Source: Marinomonas arctica (lineage in GTDB: Bacteria > Pseudomonadota > Gammaproteobacteria > Pseudomonadales > Marinomonadaceae). From it: a stretch of DNA of 64,000 nucleotides. The stretch spans positions 141,636-205,635 of the forward strand of contig NZ_QHJF01000010.1 in assembly GCF_003259225.1 (NCBI RefSeq). The letters are read 5' to 3'. The stretch's first letter is position 1, and each line of letters starts with the position of its first letter. Of this stretch, positions 8,341 to 19,158 are shown in pieces. The position numbers and the translations under genes are program-made. Below the pieces are notes generated by a model that searched no databases, was not told the DNA's origin, and saw nothing but the letters and a program-made list of their open reading frames with translations.

Positions 8341-9627
8341 ATGCCTACTGCACAAAACAGCCAACCTACTCATTATTCCGTATTAATTGTCGGCGGTGGT
8401 CAAGCCGGTTTGTCCATGAGTGCTTGCTTGCAAGAGCAGGACATTGACCATCTAATTTTTGAAAAAAATACCATGATGCACAGCTGGAAAACCCAACGTT
8501 GGGATTCCTTCACCTTGGTAACACCTAACTGGCAATGTGAACTGCCAAATCATCCTTATGATGGAAATGATCCAAAAGGCTTTATGAAGCGAGAAGAGAT
8601 CATTGGCTATTTGGATCGTTTTGCCGCCAAAGTCAAACCGCCAATTTTAGAAGGCGTGAGCGTTGAGAAAGTCAGCAAAATGGACAATGGTCAATTCCGT
8701 GTGGTTACCACAAAAGGGGAGTTTACGGGCGACCAAGTGGTGATTGCCTCTGGTGGCTACTTGAAGCCGATTATTCCTCGCATGGCAGAACGCATTCCAG
8801 AAAGCGTACTTCAGATTCACTCTAACCAATATAAAAACTCACAGCAATTGCCTGATGGTGCGGTGCTGGTCGTGGGGTCGGGTCAGTCTGGCGCGCAAAT
8901 CGCCGAAGATCTGCATATTGATGGTAAAAAAGTCTTTCTGGCGACGGGTAATGCACCGCGTGTTGCTCGCTTATATCGCGGTAAAGATGTGGTGGAATGG
9001 CTGGATGACATGGGCTATTACCAAAAATCTGTGGATGAACATCCATTGCGTGAAGGGGTTCGTGATAACACCAACCACTATGTTACAGGGCGCGACGGCG
9101 GTCGAGAAATTGACCTGCGTAAATTTGCCTTGGAAGGCATGGAGCTGTTTGGTTTGATGGAAAATTACCAAGACGGCCAATTGATTTTCAAACCCAACTT
9201 AACAGCGAATTTAGACGCTGCTGACGATACCTACAAAAACATCAATGCGCGCATCGATGCTTATATCGAAAAAAATGGCATTAATGCCCCCGTTGAACCG
9301 ACATATCAGCCAGTGTGGGAACCAAAAGAAGAGCGTGAAAACTTGGATTTAGCGGTCTCTGGCATTACCAGTATTATTTGGTGTATTGGCTTTACTCCAG
9401 ACTTTTCTTGGCTGGATTTACCTGTTTTCAACGGCATGGGCGCGCCAGTGCATCGCCGTGGTGTGACGAACGAAAAAGGCGTGTACTTTATTGGTTTGCC
9501 TTGGTTGTACACTTGGGGATCAGGTCGATTTTCTGGCGTGGCGGCCGATGCGGCCTACCTTAGCAATGTGATTCGTCAGGCTGTAGAAGAAAAAGAATCG
9601 ACTGAATCTTTGTCTGAGGCGTCTTAA
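8341..9627 (+). CDS. nitH: MSMEG_0569-family flavin-dependent oxidoreductase
   Basis: A 428-residue flavoprotein monooxygenase-like enzyme. The FAD dinucleotide fold is at residues 13-24 (VLIVGGGQAGLSM), and a second NAD(P)H-binding glycine motif is at residues 175-184 (VLVVGSGQSG). It ends with the family GRFSGVAADAAYL segment. It is expected to oxygenate or oxidise the Nit1C intermediate using NAD(P)H and oxygen. A GAGGAAACC ribosome site precedes the ATG. The next gene begins 1 bp after its stop, so the operon continues beyond the canonical cluster. Confidence 0.87.
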   Translation: MPTAQNSQPTHYSVLIVGGGQAGLSMSACLQEQDIDHLIFEKNTMMHSWKTQRWDSFTLVTPNWQCELPNHPYDGNDPKGFMKREEIIGYLDRFAAKVKPPILEGVSVEKVSKMDNGQFRVVTTKGEFTGDQVVIASGGYLKPIIPRMAERIPESVLQIHSNQYKNSQQLPDGAVLVVGSGQSGAQIAEDLHIDGKKVFLATGNAPRVARLYRGKDVVEWLDDMGYYQKSVDEHPLREGVRDNTNHYVTGRDGGREIDLRKFALEGMELFGLMENYQDGQLIFKPNLTANLDAADDTYKNINARIDAYIEKNGINAPVEPTYQPVWEPKEERENLDLAVSGITSIIWCIGFTPDFSWLDLPVFNGMGAPVHRRGVTNEKGVYFIGLPWLYTWGSGRFSGVAADAAYLSNVIRQAVEEKESTESLSEAS

Positions 9628-9628
9628 T

Positions 9629-10579
9629 ATGGCAGAAAAATCAATGGATTACGTTTCTATCTCGCAAGACTATTTTATTGGGATGCCACAGTTAGCCTTG
9701 GGCGGTTTGAGTGAAAACTGGCTACTCAAAGAATGCGGTCATCAACATTGGCTTGCGTTAGCAAAACGCCTTGATTTACCTGCTCCAAACTTTGTCGACC
9801 AACAAGATCGGCATATGTACGCCGCGTTTCTCGTGGTGAAAATCAGTAACGCGGCATTGCATCAAGTGACTGAAAACAGCCGATTATGGATTGAGACGCA
9901 GCTGACGCGTGTCTCGCCATCTCGCTCGTATAGCCGTCATGACCTTTACCTTGAAGGCGTGGGGGCTGATAGGCAATGCATAGCTCAAGTGGCATTGTTA
10001 TCCAGCTTTGTCAGCCGATCCGAGCTTGGCAATAATCAAAGTGTTGCCCGTAGCGAAATGGCGAAGGGCGATTGGTCTGCCAACAAGGCGGCAAGCCAAA
10101 TGATGGCTCTGCACAAAGCAGGGCGAACTTTGCCAGATACGGCGTTATCTGTCAGCGAGGAGCCTTTTGTTTATCAGCCTTGTCCTTATGCGGATTTTAA
10201 TGGCGCGGACTTTTTATATTTCGCGCAATTTCAAGCCGTGATGGATCGCGCCGAGCGTTTTTTACAATCGGATTTACAAGCGCTTAATCACACTTCTGAG
10301 CGAAACCGCTTGGCCTTATGGCAAACCGTTGAACGCACTATTTGTTACTACGGCAATATCAATCTAGACGATGGATTAGAAGCCAACCTGTATGCCATGC
10401 CATCTGCTGATCAAGACACCTCATTGCTGAGCCATTGCGGACGTCTTTATCGTCAATCGGATCACGCTCTTATTGCCAATGTCATCACTCGAAAACGATT
10501 TCTGGATCATTCACTTGTCCGGTTTCAAGAGAAGCAAGCTAGTTTAAAAAGCTCAACAGATGTAGGAGCCGAATCATGA
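9629..10579 (+). CDS. LnmK/Pnap_2097-like acyltransferase/decarboxylase
   Basis: A 316-residue protein that I place with the LnmK-related 'biosynthesis cluster' family (double hot-dog fold) from the segment GMPQLALGGLSENWLLKE and length. LnmK of leinamycin biosynthesis takes methylmalonyl-CoA, decarboxylates it and passes propionyl to a carrier. The next gene codes for a mutase that makes methylmalonyl-CoA, which fits. The middle (about residues 135-175) is less conserved. GAGG lies 10 bp upstream of the ATG. The stop overlaps the mutase start (ATGA), so the two are probably translated together. The family call is from memory and should be treated as moderate. Confidence 0.6.
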   Translation: MAEKSMDYVSISQDYFIGMPQLALGGLSENWLLKECGHQHWLALAKRLDLPAPNFVDQQDRHMYAAFLVVKISNAALHQVTENSRLWIETQLTRVSPSRSYSRHDLYLEGVGADRQCIAQVALLSSFVSRSELGNNQSVARSEMAKGDWSANKAASQMMALHKAGRTLPDTALSVSEEPFVYQPCPYADFNGADFLYFAQFQAVMDRAERFLQSDLQALNHTSERNRLALWQTVERTICYYGNINLDDGLEANLYAMPSADQDTSLLSHCGRLYRQSDHALIANVITRKRFLDHSLVRFQEKQASLKSSTDVGAES

Positions 10580-12645
10580 AAGCGCCTTCTTTAGCCAAGA
10601 TCGAAGGCGTGTATTCGGTAGCACCCGAAACGGCTGACTCTTGGCGTGATGCCCATGGAAAGGCGCCTTTTGTGCGTGGCCCATATGAAAAAATGTATCA
10701 GCAAAAGCCTTGGACGATTCGTCAGTACGCCGGTTTTGAAGGAGCACTGGAAACCAATGCATTTTTTAAGCGCGCCTTGTCGCAAGGGCAAACGGGTTTA
10801 TCTGTGGCGTTTGATTTACCCACGCATTTAGGTTTTGATTCGGACCATGATCTGGCGGCCGCCGATGTGGGTCGAACGGGCGTCGCCATTGATTCTGTTG
10901 AAGACATGGCGGTGTTGTTTGATGGTATTGATCTTGGCAATGTCAGTGTGTCCATGACGATGAATGGCGCAGTACTGCCCATTATGGCGTGTTTTATTGT
11001 CGCTGCCGAAGAACAGGGCGTAGCACCCGATAAGCTTAGCGGTACCATTCAAAATGATATTCTCAAAGAGTACATCGCCCGCAATACCTATATTCACTCA
11101 CCGGATTTTTCCATGGGTGTGGTGTCCGACGTGGTGGCTTATTGTTCTGCACACATGCCACGTTTTAATAGCATGTCGATTTCGGGTTATCACTTCCAAG
11201 AAGCGGGAGCATCCCCAGAGCTTGAATTGGCGCTGACTATGGCCAATGCGCGAGCGTATTTAACCCACTTTCAGCAGCAAGGTATCGACCTTGAATTCGT
11301 TGCTAAACGCTTGAGTTTTTTCTTTGGCCTTGGCATGAGTTTCTATAAAGAGGTGGCAAAGTTAAGAGCCGCGCGCTTTTTATGGAGCGAGTTATTAGAC
11401 GAGTTTAGCATTCGTTCCGAGAATGCTAAACGGCTGAAAATGCATTGCCAAACCTCGGGTGTGTCGCTAACCGAAAGTTCACCGCTCAATAACATTGTGC
11501 GTACAACTATCGAAGCCATGGCTGGCGTTTTCGGCGGTACGCAATCCCTGCATACCAACTCTTATGATGAAGCAATCTCTTTGCCTTCGGATCAAGCCAG
11601 TAAAGTGGCGTTAGAAACACAATTCATTCTGCAACATGAAACAGGCATCGGCGATGTAGTCGACCCTTGGGGCGGTTCTTATATGATGGAAAGCGCGACC
11701 CAAAGCATGATCGAGTATGTGCGAACCATGCAAAAGAACATAGAGACAGAAGGCGGAGTGTTAGCGCTGGTGGCATCGGGCCAATTAACGACTTTTATTC
11801 ATCGGCAAGCGTTACAAACCGCCATGGACGAAGAGGCGCTAAACAAAAAAATCGTTGGCAAAAATTGCTATCAAAGTCCGACATCGAGCCCTCAACATCA
11901 GCGTGTGATCGCCTCGGACAAAACGCTGTTGCAACAATCGAAAAAGCTCGCCCAGTTAAAATTAAAGCGTGATGATGGTGCCGTTAAACGTGCTTTGCAG
12001 GCGTTGCAAGCCGCAGCGAGAAGCAAGCAAAACCTCATGCCTTTTACCATTGATGCAATCCGAGTCAGAGCCACCGTTGGGGAATGCATCAAGGCGCTGA
12101 CTGATGAAGCCTCGCGTTACCTGAAACCAGAGTACATAGAATCGGCGCCGTTTTGCACGCATCTTGATGCGGACATAGTTAAGCGCTATCAAACCTTGTC
12201 TAGTCAGCTAGATCGACCGCTGCGCTTTTTGATCGCTAAAGTAGGATTGGACGGCCACGATCGAGGTGCGAAAGTGATTGTCTCTTTACTTCGAGACCTT
12301 GGTATCGAAGTGGATTACTTGCCCATTTTTGCGAGCATTGACGACATTATTCAGCAAGATGCGATGTGTCCATACGATGGTATTGGCTTATCGATTTTAT
12401 CGGGAGCGCATATTCATTTTATTACACAAATCACTCAAAAAATTCGTACTGATTGCCCCATTTTCGTTGGTGGCGTGATTCCTACCTCAGATAAAAATAC
12501 ATTAGAGAAGATCGGCGTTGAAGTTGTTTTTACGGCGAAGCATAGCCTAAATGATATTGCTATTAGTCTGTATGACACTCTTGTCGTAGCAACAAAGATA
12601 AAGGTTAATCGGTTTGAAAATCAGCGAATTATGAAAGGATGTTAG
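10576..12645 (+). CDS. B12-dependent methylmalonyl-CoA mutase (single chain)
   Basis: A 689-residue adenosylcobalamin-dependent acyl-CoA mutase with the catalytic barrel (about residues 30-510) and a C-terminal cobalamin domain in one chain. The cobalt-ligating DxHxxG is DGHDRG with H561. Key residues of methylmalonyl-CoA mutase are kept with exact spacing: Y51 (RQYAGF, as Y89 in Propionibacterium), R169 (YIARNTY, as R207) and H206 (SGYH, as H244). Isobutyryl-CoA mutases have F and Q at the first two, so succinyl-/methylmalonyl-CoA is the likely pair. It lacks the usual long N-terminal extension. No epimerase or MeaB/ArgK chaperone gene is in the window. Confidence 0.85.
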   Translation: MKAPSLAKIEGVYSVAPETADSWRDAHGKAPFVRGPYEKMYQQKPWTIRQYAGFEGALETNAFFKRALSQGQTGLSVAFDLPTHLGFDSDHDLAAADVGRTGVAIDSVEDMAVLFDGIDLGNVSVSMTMNGAVLPIMACFIVAAEEQGVAPDKLSGTIQNDILKEYIARNTYIHSPDFSMGVVSDVVAYCSAHMPRFNSMSISGYHFQEAGASPELELALTMANARAYLTHFQQQGIDLEFVAKRLSFFFGLGMSFYKEVAKLRAARFLWSELLDEFSIRSENAKRLKMHCQTSGVSLTESSPLNNIVRTTIEAMAGVFGGTQSLHTNSYDEAISLPSDQASKVALETQFILQHETGIGDVVDPWGGSYMMESATQSMIEYVRTMQKNIETEGGVLALVASGQLTTFIHRQALQTAMDEEALNKKIVGKNCYQSPTSSPQHQRVIASDKTLLQQSKKLAQLKLKRDDGAVKRALQALQAAARSKQNLMPFTIDAIRVRATVGECIKALTDEASRYLKPEYIESAPFCTHLDADIVKRYQTLSSQLDRPLRFLIAKVGLDGHDRGAKVIVSLLRDLGIEVDYLPIFASIDDIIQQDAMCPYDGIGLSILSGAHIHFITQITQKIRTDCPIFVGGVIPTSDKNTLEKIGVEVVFTAKHSLNDIAISLYDTLVVATKIKVNRFENQRIMKGC

Positions 12646-12647
12646 AG

Positions 12648-13895
12648 ATGAAAATAACGACTTTATTGAGTCAATTCATTGGTCAGCAAGCTCTTGGTCA
12701 TCAAGTGATCGAAAGCTTATCGTCTCCCGCTTTTATTAATTGCTTAGGTTCAGGCCGAAACAAAGGCTTGGCTTTTGTGAACAGCGCCATGTTGAAGGCG
12801 CTAGGCTATAAATCGGCGGCTCAGTTAAAGGGTAAACATCTTAATACTATTTTGAATGAGGTTCAGCCGGGCGGCAGAACCCGTGATGAGATGATGGATG
12901 AAGGTAAAGTTCAGCTGAAAAAGTATCAATATTGGCGTGGTGGTTTAACCTATAAAAAAGCCGATGGCAGTACTTTTACCACATCCGCCATTGTGACCTT
13001 GAGCATGGTGGGTAAAACGCCTTATACGATTTCGATTTTGGAAAATAAAGAGCTGTTAGAAGGTTTTACTAATCAATTTAAAGACGATGTAGAAAGTGTC
13101 TCCAATGACATTAATGAATCGGCAGCCAGCCTCAATACGTCATCTGAGCATTTGGTAACAGCGATTCAAACGACACTAAAAGAAGCGCAACGAACCTTGG
13201 AAATAACCGATGCCTCGGCACAAAACATGCAAACGCTTTCGACCTCTGTGGGAGAGTTATGGGAAGGGTCAAAAGTGATCTCCGAAAAGATTTCTCAAGC
13301 AACAGATGCTTCTTTAAGTGGTGTTGAAGAGGCGCAGCGTTCGGATGCTCTGATTCAGAAAATGTCGTCTGCGGCGGTGAATATTGGCGAAGTCATCGGG
13401 TTAATAAAATCCATCGCGGATCAAACCAATCTCTTGGCCTTGAACGCGGCGATTGAAGCCGCCCGAGCTGGTGAAGCAGGGCGAGGCTTTGCTGTGGTGG
13501 CGTCAGAGGTGAAAAACCTTGCTTCGCAAACTTCTCAAGCCACCGACAGTATTTCCGATCAAATTGAATTGGTTCGAACCACGATAGAACAAACCATCAA
13601 AGGATTAGAAAGCACGTCAGTGATTATTAATCAGATTAATAATATTTCCCAAGAAGTGGCCGACAGTGTTCAGCTTCAACGAACGTCGACCCACGACATT
13701 CGTGAAAGGTTGAATGTGTTGGTTCATCAAGCAGAGGATGCTCAGCAGTCATCTAGTGAGATTTATCATCAAGCGCAAAGCGTCAACGACGAAGCCTTAC
13801 AGATGAGCCAATCGGTAGAATCACTAAATGGCCAAGCTAAGATGTTAAGGGAAAAATCTACTTTCTTTATTAATCAGTTATTGCAGCGGTCATAA
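12648..13895 (+). CDS. Soluble PAS-domain methyl-accepting chemotaxis protein
   Basis: A 415-residue receptor without any transmembrane segment. Residues 15-145 form a PAS sensor domain ([20 protein letters not shown]). Residues 150-415 are the coiled-coil signalling domain with the highly conserved tip [19 protein letters not shown] and [15 protein letters not shown]. It should act in the cytoplasm on CheA/CheW. The start at 12648 has AAAGGA 8 bp upstream. An ATG at 12639 overlaps the mutase stop but has no room for a ribosome site. It is the last gene of the Nit1C-mutase operon, which suggests that chemotaxis or redox sensing is coupled to this metabolism. Confidence 0.82.
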   Translation: MKITTLLSQFIGQQALGHQVIESLSSPAFINCLGSGRNKGLAFVNSAMLKALGYKSAAQLKGKHLNTILNEVQPGGRTRDEMMDEGKVQLKKYQYWRGGLTYKKADGSTFTTSAIVTLSMVGKTPYTISILENKELLEGFTNQFKDDVESVSNDINESAASLNTSSEHLVTAIQTTLKEAQRTLEITDASAQNMQTLSTSVGELWEGSKVISEKISQATDASLSGVEEAQRSDALIQKMSSAAVNIGEVIGLIKSIADQTNLLALNAAIEAARAGEAGRGFAVVASEVKNLASQTSQATDSISDQIELVRTTIEQTIKGLESTSVIINQINNISQEVADSVQLQRTSTHDIRERLNVLVHQAEDAQQSSSEIYHQAQSVNDEALQMSQSVESLNGQAKMLREKSTFFINQLLQRS

Positions 13896-13953
13896 AGGCT
13901 TTGTCAGAGTTCATATGGTTAGGAGCATAAATAATCCCTTGATATTTTCGTTG

Positions 13954-14847
13954 TTAGGGCTCAGAAATGGCACGGATAATGAGGTCACGAAACCAGCGAT
14001 GGGAGGCGGATTCGTTGTGACGCGATTGCCAATGCAGGGCAACGCTAAAGGCGGGGACGTCAAAGGGCAAATCGTAAATGGCTAGTTGATTGTTCTGAGC
14101 AAAAAAGAGGGCGATGCGATAGGGAAGTATCGCCAATAAGTCGGCTTTTGCTAAGACAGAAGGCAGAATCAAAAAGTGTGATACTTCTAGGCTGATCTTT
14201 CGCTTAGCACCAATTTGAGCCAATACGTCTTCTGTCGCGCCATGACCTAAGTTATTTGTAACAAGCGCATGTTTGTGTGCAATAAACGCTTCCATGGTTA
14301 ATTTTTTATCTGAGGCAAACTGTTTGTGGCGTACACAGACATAGTGTTCTTCAAGCATGACATGACGTTGTATGTGTTGTCCTTCTATGGGACGACTGCA
14401 AATAACCGCGTCAATTTTTCCTGATGACATCCATTCGTCGACTTTGTCTATTTCCAGTGGAATGACTTTCACTTCAATATTAGGCGCTTCTATTTGCAAG
14501 CGAGCGAAGATAGCAGGCAATAGTGCCATTTCACCCAAGTCCGTCATCGCGACTCTAAAGCGTTTATGAGATACCAAGGGATCAAATGTCTGAACATTTG
14601 CCACCGTGTTTTCTATCATGCTCAAAGAATGACTGAATTCTTCATAAAGTTGTTGAGAGATAGCCGTAGGCTCCATGCCGTTTTTATTGCGAATGAAGAG
14701 CTTGTCTTTGAATAGGTCACGTAATCGAGATAGGGCATAGCTAACGGAGGGTTGTGTTACAAACAATAGATCAGCTGTCTTAGTCACACTTCGGGTTTCA
14801 TACAGGATCACAAAAGTACGAATAAGATTTAGGTCTATATTTGACAT
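13954..14847 (-). CDS. LysR-family transcriptional regulator
   Basis: A 297-residue LysR regulator. The winged helix is at residues 5-62 (SVTKTADLLFVTQPSVSYALSRLRDL) and an effector domain covers residues 90-297. It is divergent from the benzoylformate decarboxylase gene with a 101-bp spacer, so it is the likely regulator of that gene and the reductase after it. Aromatic acids are common effectors for this family branch, but the ligand is not visible. No clear T-N11-A box could be chosen with confidence in the spacer. Confidence 0.88.
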   Translation of the reverse strand: MSNIDLNLIRTFVILYETRSVTKTADLLFVTQPSVSYALSRLRDLFKDKLFIRNKNGMEPTAISQQLYEEFSHSLSMIENTVANVQTFDPLVSHKRFRVAMTDLGEMALLPAIFARLQIEAPNIEVKVIPLEIDKVDEWMSSGKIDAVICSRPIEGQHIQRHVMLEEHYVCVRHKQFASDKKLTMEAFIAHKHALVTNNLGHGATEDVLAQIGAKRKISLEVSHFLILPSVLAKADLLAILPYRIALFFAQNNQLAIYDLPFDVPAFSVALHWQSRHNESASHRWFRDLIIRAISEP

Positions 14848-14927
14848 GATAAATACTATCTATTTTGGTTAGAAAAAATATCGATTTGTTCAATTAAAGC
14901 AGGAGGGATAAGGTTATTCAATCGTGA

Positions 14928-16535
<1,608 letters not shown>

Positions 16536-16568
16536 ACGGTCATTTTATTGATTTAGGAGTAATGCAAA

Positions 16569-17543
16569 ATGTCGACACAGACCAAGAAAAACTTTGGTGC
16601 ATTTGGTCAGCAACCGAATATTGTTGTGGTCGGGGCTGGAGCAATGGGGTGTTACTTTGGTGGGATGCTGACGAAAGCGGGCCATCAAGTGACATTTGTT
16701 GATGTTAATCCAGAGCAAATTGCGCTGATTAATCAGCGCGGTGTGGTTCTGGAAACCGATGATGGTTCGTATGAAATGCCAGCTCGCGCTGCCTTAGCAA
16801 AAGATGTAATCCAGTCAGCCGACTTGGTGGTACTTTTCACTAAGACAATTCATACCATTGGTGCGATGGAATCTATTCGTCATATTTTGACAGACAAGAC
16901 GGTTGTTTTATCTCTACAAAATGGCCTTGGCAATGCTGAACGTATAGGTCAATTTGTGAACCCTGATCAAATTGTGGTGGGTACAACATTGGTTCCGGCC
17001 GATTTGAAAGGTCCCGGTCATGTGGCATCGCACGGTCCATCCAGTTCGCACATTATGGATTCGACGTTAAATAATCCTGAGTGGCTGTCTGATTTGTCTG
17101 ATATGTTTAATCAAGCGGAACTCACGACCAATATTGATCCTGAAATTATGACGGTGATTTGGTCGAAAGTCGCCTTTAATGCGGCATTGAACGCCATTTG
17201 TTCCATTACAGGTTCGTCTACTGGTGGTCTAACACCGTCGCCAGCGTTTAAAGAACTCGCTAAGCAGGTAGTCCATGAAACTGTGCGGGTGGGGAAAGCT
17301 AACGGCGTAACCTTGGATGAAAACTATATTTGGAACAATGTGGAAATGGCCATGCGTGAGCACCCTAACCACAAGCCTTCTATGTTGCAAGACATTGAAG
17401 CGGCGCGAGCAACGGAGGTGGATGCTATTAATGGTGCCATTGTCGAAGCCGCATGCTTTGCGGGATTACAAGCCCCAGTGAATCAAACCTTGGCACAATT
17501 GGTTCGACTCTCTGAGCAAGTTGCCAAGAATAAAAAGTCTTAG
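16569..17543 (+). CDS. Ketopantoate reductase-family 2-keto acid reductase (possible D-mandelate dehydrogenase)
   Basis: A 324-residue NAD(P)H-dependent reductase. The Rossmann motif is VVGAGAMGCYFGG at residues 21-33, and the KPR catalytic lysine with its asparagine sits in WSKVAFNAALNAICS. The general family is 2-dehydropantoate 2-reductase (PanE). However, enterococcal D-mandelate dehydrogenases belong to the same family. This gene lies directly behind mdlC and away from the pan genes at 42.5-44.1 kb, so conversion of D-mandelate to benzoylformate is a reasonable alternative. Sequence alone does not decide between PanE and mandelate dehydrogenase. A terminator follows. Confidence 0.8.
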   Translation: MSTQTKKNFGAFGQQPNIVVVGAGAMGCYFGGMLTKAGHQVTFVDVNPEQIALINQRGVVLETDDGSYEMPARAALAKDVIQSADLVVLFTKTIHTIGAMESIRHILTDKTVVLSLQNGLGNAERIGQFVNPDQIVVGTTLVPADLKGPGHVASHGPSSSHIMDSTLNNPEWLSDLSDMFNQAELTTNIDPEIMTVIWSKVAFNAALNAICSITGSSTGGLTPSPAFKELAKQVVHETVRVGKANGVTLDENYIWNNVEMAMREHPNHKPSMLQDIEAARATEVDAINGAIVEAACFAGLQAPVNQTLAQLVRLSEQVAKNKKS

Positions 17544-17572
17544 TAAGACAACGACTAAGGTTTACTCTTTCG

Positions 17573-17607
17573 CCACCTTATTGGAACTCTGGTAAGGTGG
17601 TTTTTTT
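17573..17607 (+). terminator. Rho-independent terminator of the mdlC operon
   Basis: Stem CCACCTTA (17573-17580) / TAAGGTGG (17593-17600) with seven T after it. It ends the mdlC-reductase transcript. The 217 bp to the next gene are AT-rich and should hold the AraC-gene promoter, which I did not assign. Confidence 0.88.
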
Positions 17608-17824
17608 GGCCTCTCTTTCAGATCGAACGCTGCACAATATAAGGTAAAGTGTTACTTTTCTGCACCAAAAAAAAGCGCAATTATGGTTCTCATTTAATAG
17701 AGTTTGTTTCTGATCAATTAACCCGAATAAATCGTAAATTTATCAATGATTTATACATAATAACTGGGGGCTTTAATTGGTGTGAATATTGCTTGTTTTT
17801 AGTATGTTCTAGGAGGCATGAATC

Positions 17825-18745
17825 ATGAATTCCATGAAGTTAAGCGAGTTTGAACAACGTGTATCCCGCTCCATTTTGAACCTTGAGTGTATGGCAGAAA
17901 ACGACTGCCATTTTGAAGGCGGCTTAGCTGAAAAGCGTTTGGGGCAGCTGATGATTTGTGATATCAATGCGTCACGTCATCGTGTCGTACGTCGACCAGT
18001 GCATTCAGCGCAAGAGGGGGTTGTGGTTACATCGGTTAAATCTGGTCAATGTTTTCTAGAGCGCGAATACGATCAATTTGAATTTCAAGCAGGTTCGGCA
18101 TTTTTTTGTCGAGCCAGTGAGTTTTATTCGATAGAAACGTCAGATGGGGTAAATCTAAACACCCTGTATATTCCACAGAATAAGCTGTCTGTGCCAGAAA
18201 ATATTTTTTTATCTAAGACGAATTCAAGATTAAATCCTCATATTGACGCATCATACTTAGCTTTAATTAATCCATATTTAGAATTGATCTCTCCTCCTGA
18301 TAATGCGCTATCAAATTATGTTGAAAGCAGCTTTTTGAGTCTTATATCAGGAGTGTTAAGTGCCAATGATGACCGTGATATTGTTCAAAGTAGTGATCAT
18401 GTTTCTTATCTCCTGAAGGAAATGATTGTGCTCGTGGAAAATCATTTGAAACAAGAGTATCTCTCCCCTGATTTTATTGCTAAGAAAATGGGGTATACAT
18501 CAAGGTACTTAAATAAAATATTGAGTGTAAAAGGCTTGTCCCTGCTTAAGCTTATTTTTCAAATGCGAATGGATTATGTGATGGCGGATCTTTTGTCGCC
18601 TGAAAACTCTAAAAAAACGATTTGCTCTATCGCTAGTGACTACTGCTTTTATGATAACACTTATTTTTCTAGGCAATTTAAGGGCTATACAGGATTATCG
18701 CCAAAAGAGTTTAGATTGAATAAAGCTCCCATTATATATTCTTAA
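17825..18745 (+). CDS. AraC-family regulator (FeaR/NphR-like)
   Basis: A 306-residue regulator. The N-terminal 190 residues resemble the AraC-binding-like domain of FeaR/NphR-type regulators of aromatic and nitrile catabolism. The C-terminal 100 residues are a double helix-turn-helix (LSPDFIAKKMGYTSRYLNKI and YFSRQFKGYTGLSPKEFR). AGGAGG lies 8 bp before the ATG. An AraC-type protein (NitR) controls nitrilase in Rhodococcus, so it may control the nitrilase at 22.9 kb or the TRAP importer that faces it. The effector is unknown. Confidence 0.82.
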   Translation: MNSMKLSEFEQRVSRSILNLECMAENDCHFEGGLAEKRLGQLMICDINASRHRVVRRPVHSAQEGVVVTSVKSGQCFLEREYDQFEFQAGSAFFCRASEFYSIETSDGVNLNTLYIPQNKLSVPENIFLSKTNSRLNPHIDASYLALINPYLELISPPDNALSNYVESSFLSLISGVLSANDDRDIVQSSDHVSYLLKEMIVLVENHLKQEYLSPDFIAKKMGYTSRYLNKILSVKGLSLLKLIFQMRMDYVMADLLSPENSKKTICSIASDYCFYDNTYFSRQFKGYTGLSPKEFRLNKAPIIYS

Positions 18746-19158
18746 TCTGGCCAATAGTTGAAGCTTAAAGAGGAGTGGGTGATTTTATTTTCTATGTATG
18801 ATGTTAAGATATGAGTAATGCTCTAATTTTTAAATTGTACATGAACTATTCATTAGTTCTACGACAGTCCGTAATCAAATCAATAATATAATTCGAAAAT
18901 TTGGCTGTAAAAATCGCACTCATTTAGCTATCATAATAAGCAAAAATTCACATTACTCTAGCAATTTATTCCATAGTGTATGACTCTAATACTTGGGTAT
19001 GCTTACGGTTTTTTTTGTTCGGATTGTCGACTGCTTTTACCTCAAGGCATCCGTTTACGTATTTAACTACGATCACGGTTCCTTTTTTCTTAAGTAAGTG
19101 ATATGAGCTTGCTGATCTTGGGGTACAAAAAGGCGCACTGTACTCCAAGTTCATATTG
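18746..19158. other. Intergenic stretch between araC and dctM
   Basis: This 413-bp AT-rich interval separates two converging genes. I found no convincing terminator or RNA gene. Only a 62-codon minus-strand reading frame (separate entry) falls in it. Confidence 0.5.
18966..19154 (-). CDS. Hypothetical 62-residue protein
   Basis: A 62-codon frame beginning 4 bp after the dctM stop on the same strand. The protein is basic in its second half (GTVIVVKYVNGCLEVKAVDN and NPNKKNRKH). I recognise no family. No good ribosome site is seen before the ATG, although coupling to dctM is possible. It may be chance. Confidence 0.25.
   Translation of the reverse strand: MNLEYSAPFCTPRSASSYHLLKKKGTVIVVKYVNGCLEVKAVDNPNKKNRKHTQVLESYTME

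Noticed and set aside
10576..12645. Idea that the mutase is an isobutyryl- or hydroxyisobutyryl-CoA mutase
   Set aside because: The Tyr and Arg that hold the carboxylate of methylmalonyl-CoA are both present (Y51, R169) with exact spacing, and the cobalamin domain is fused.
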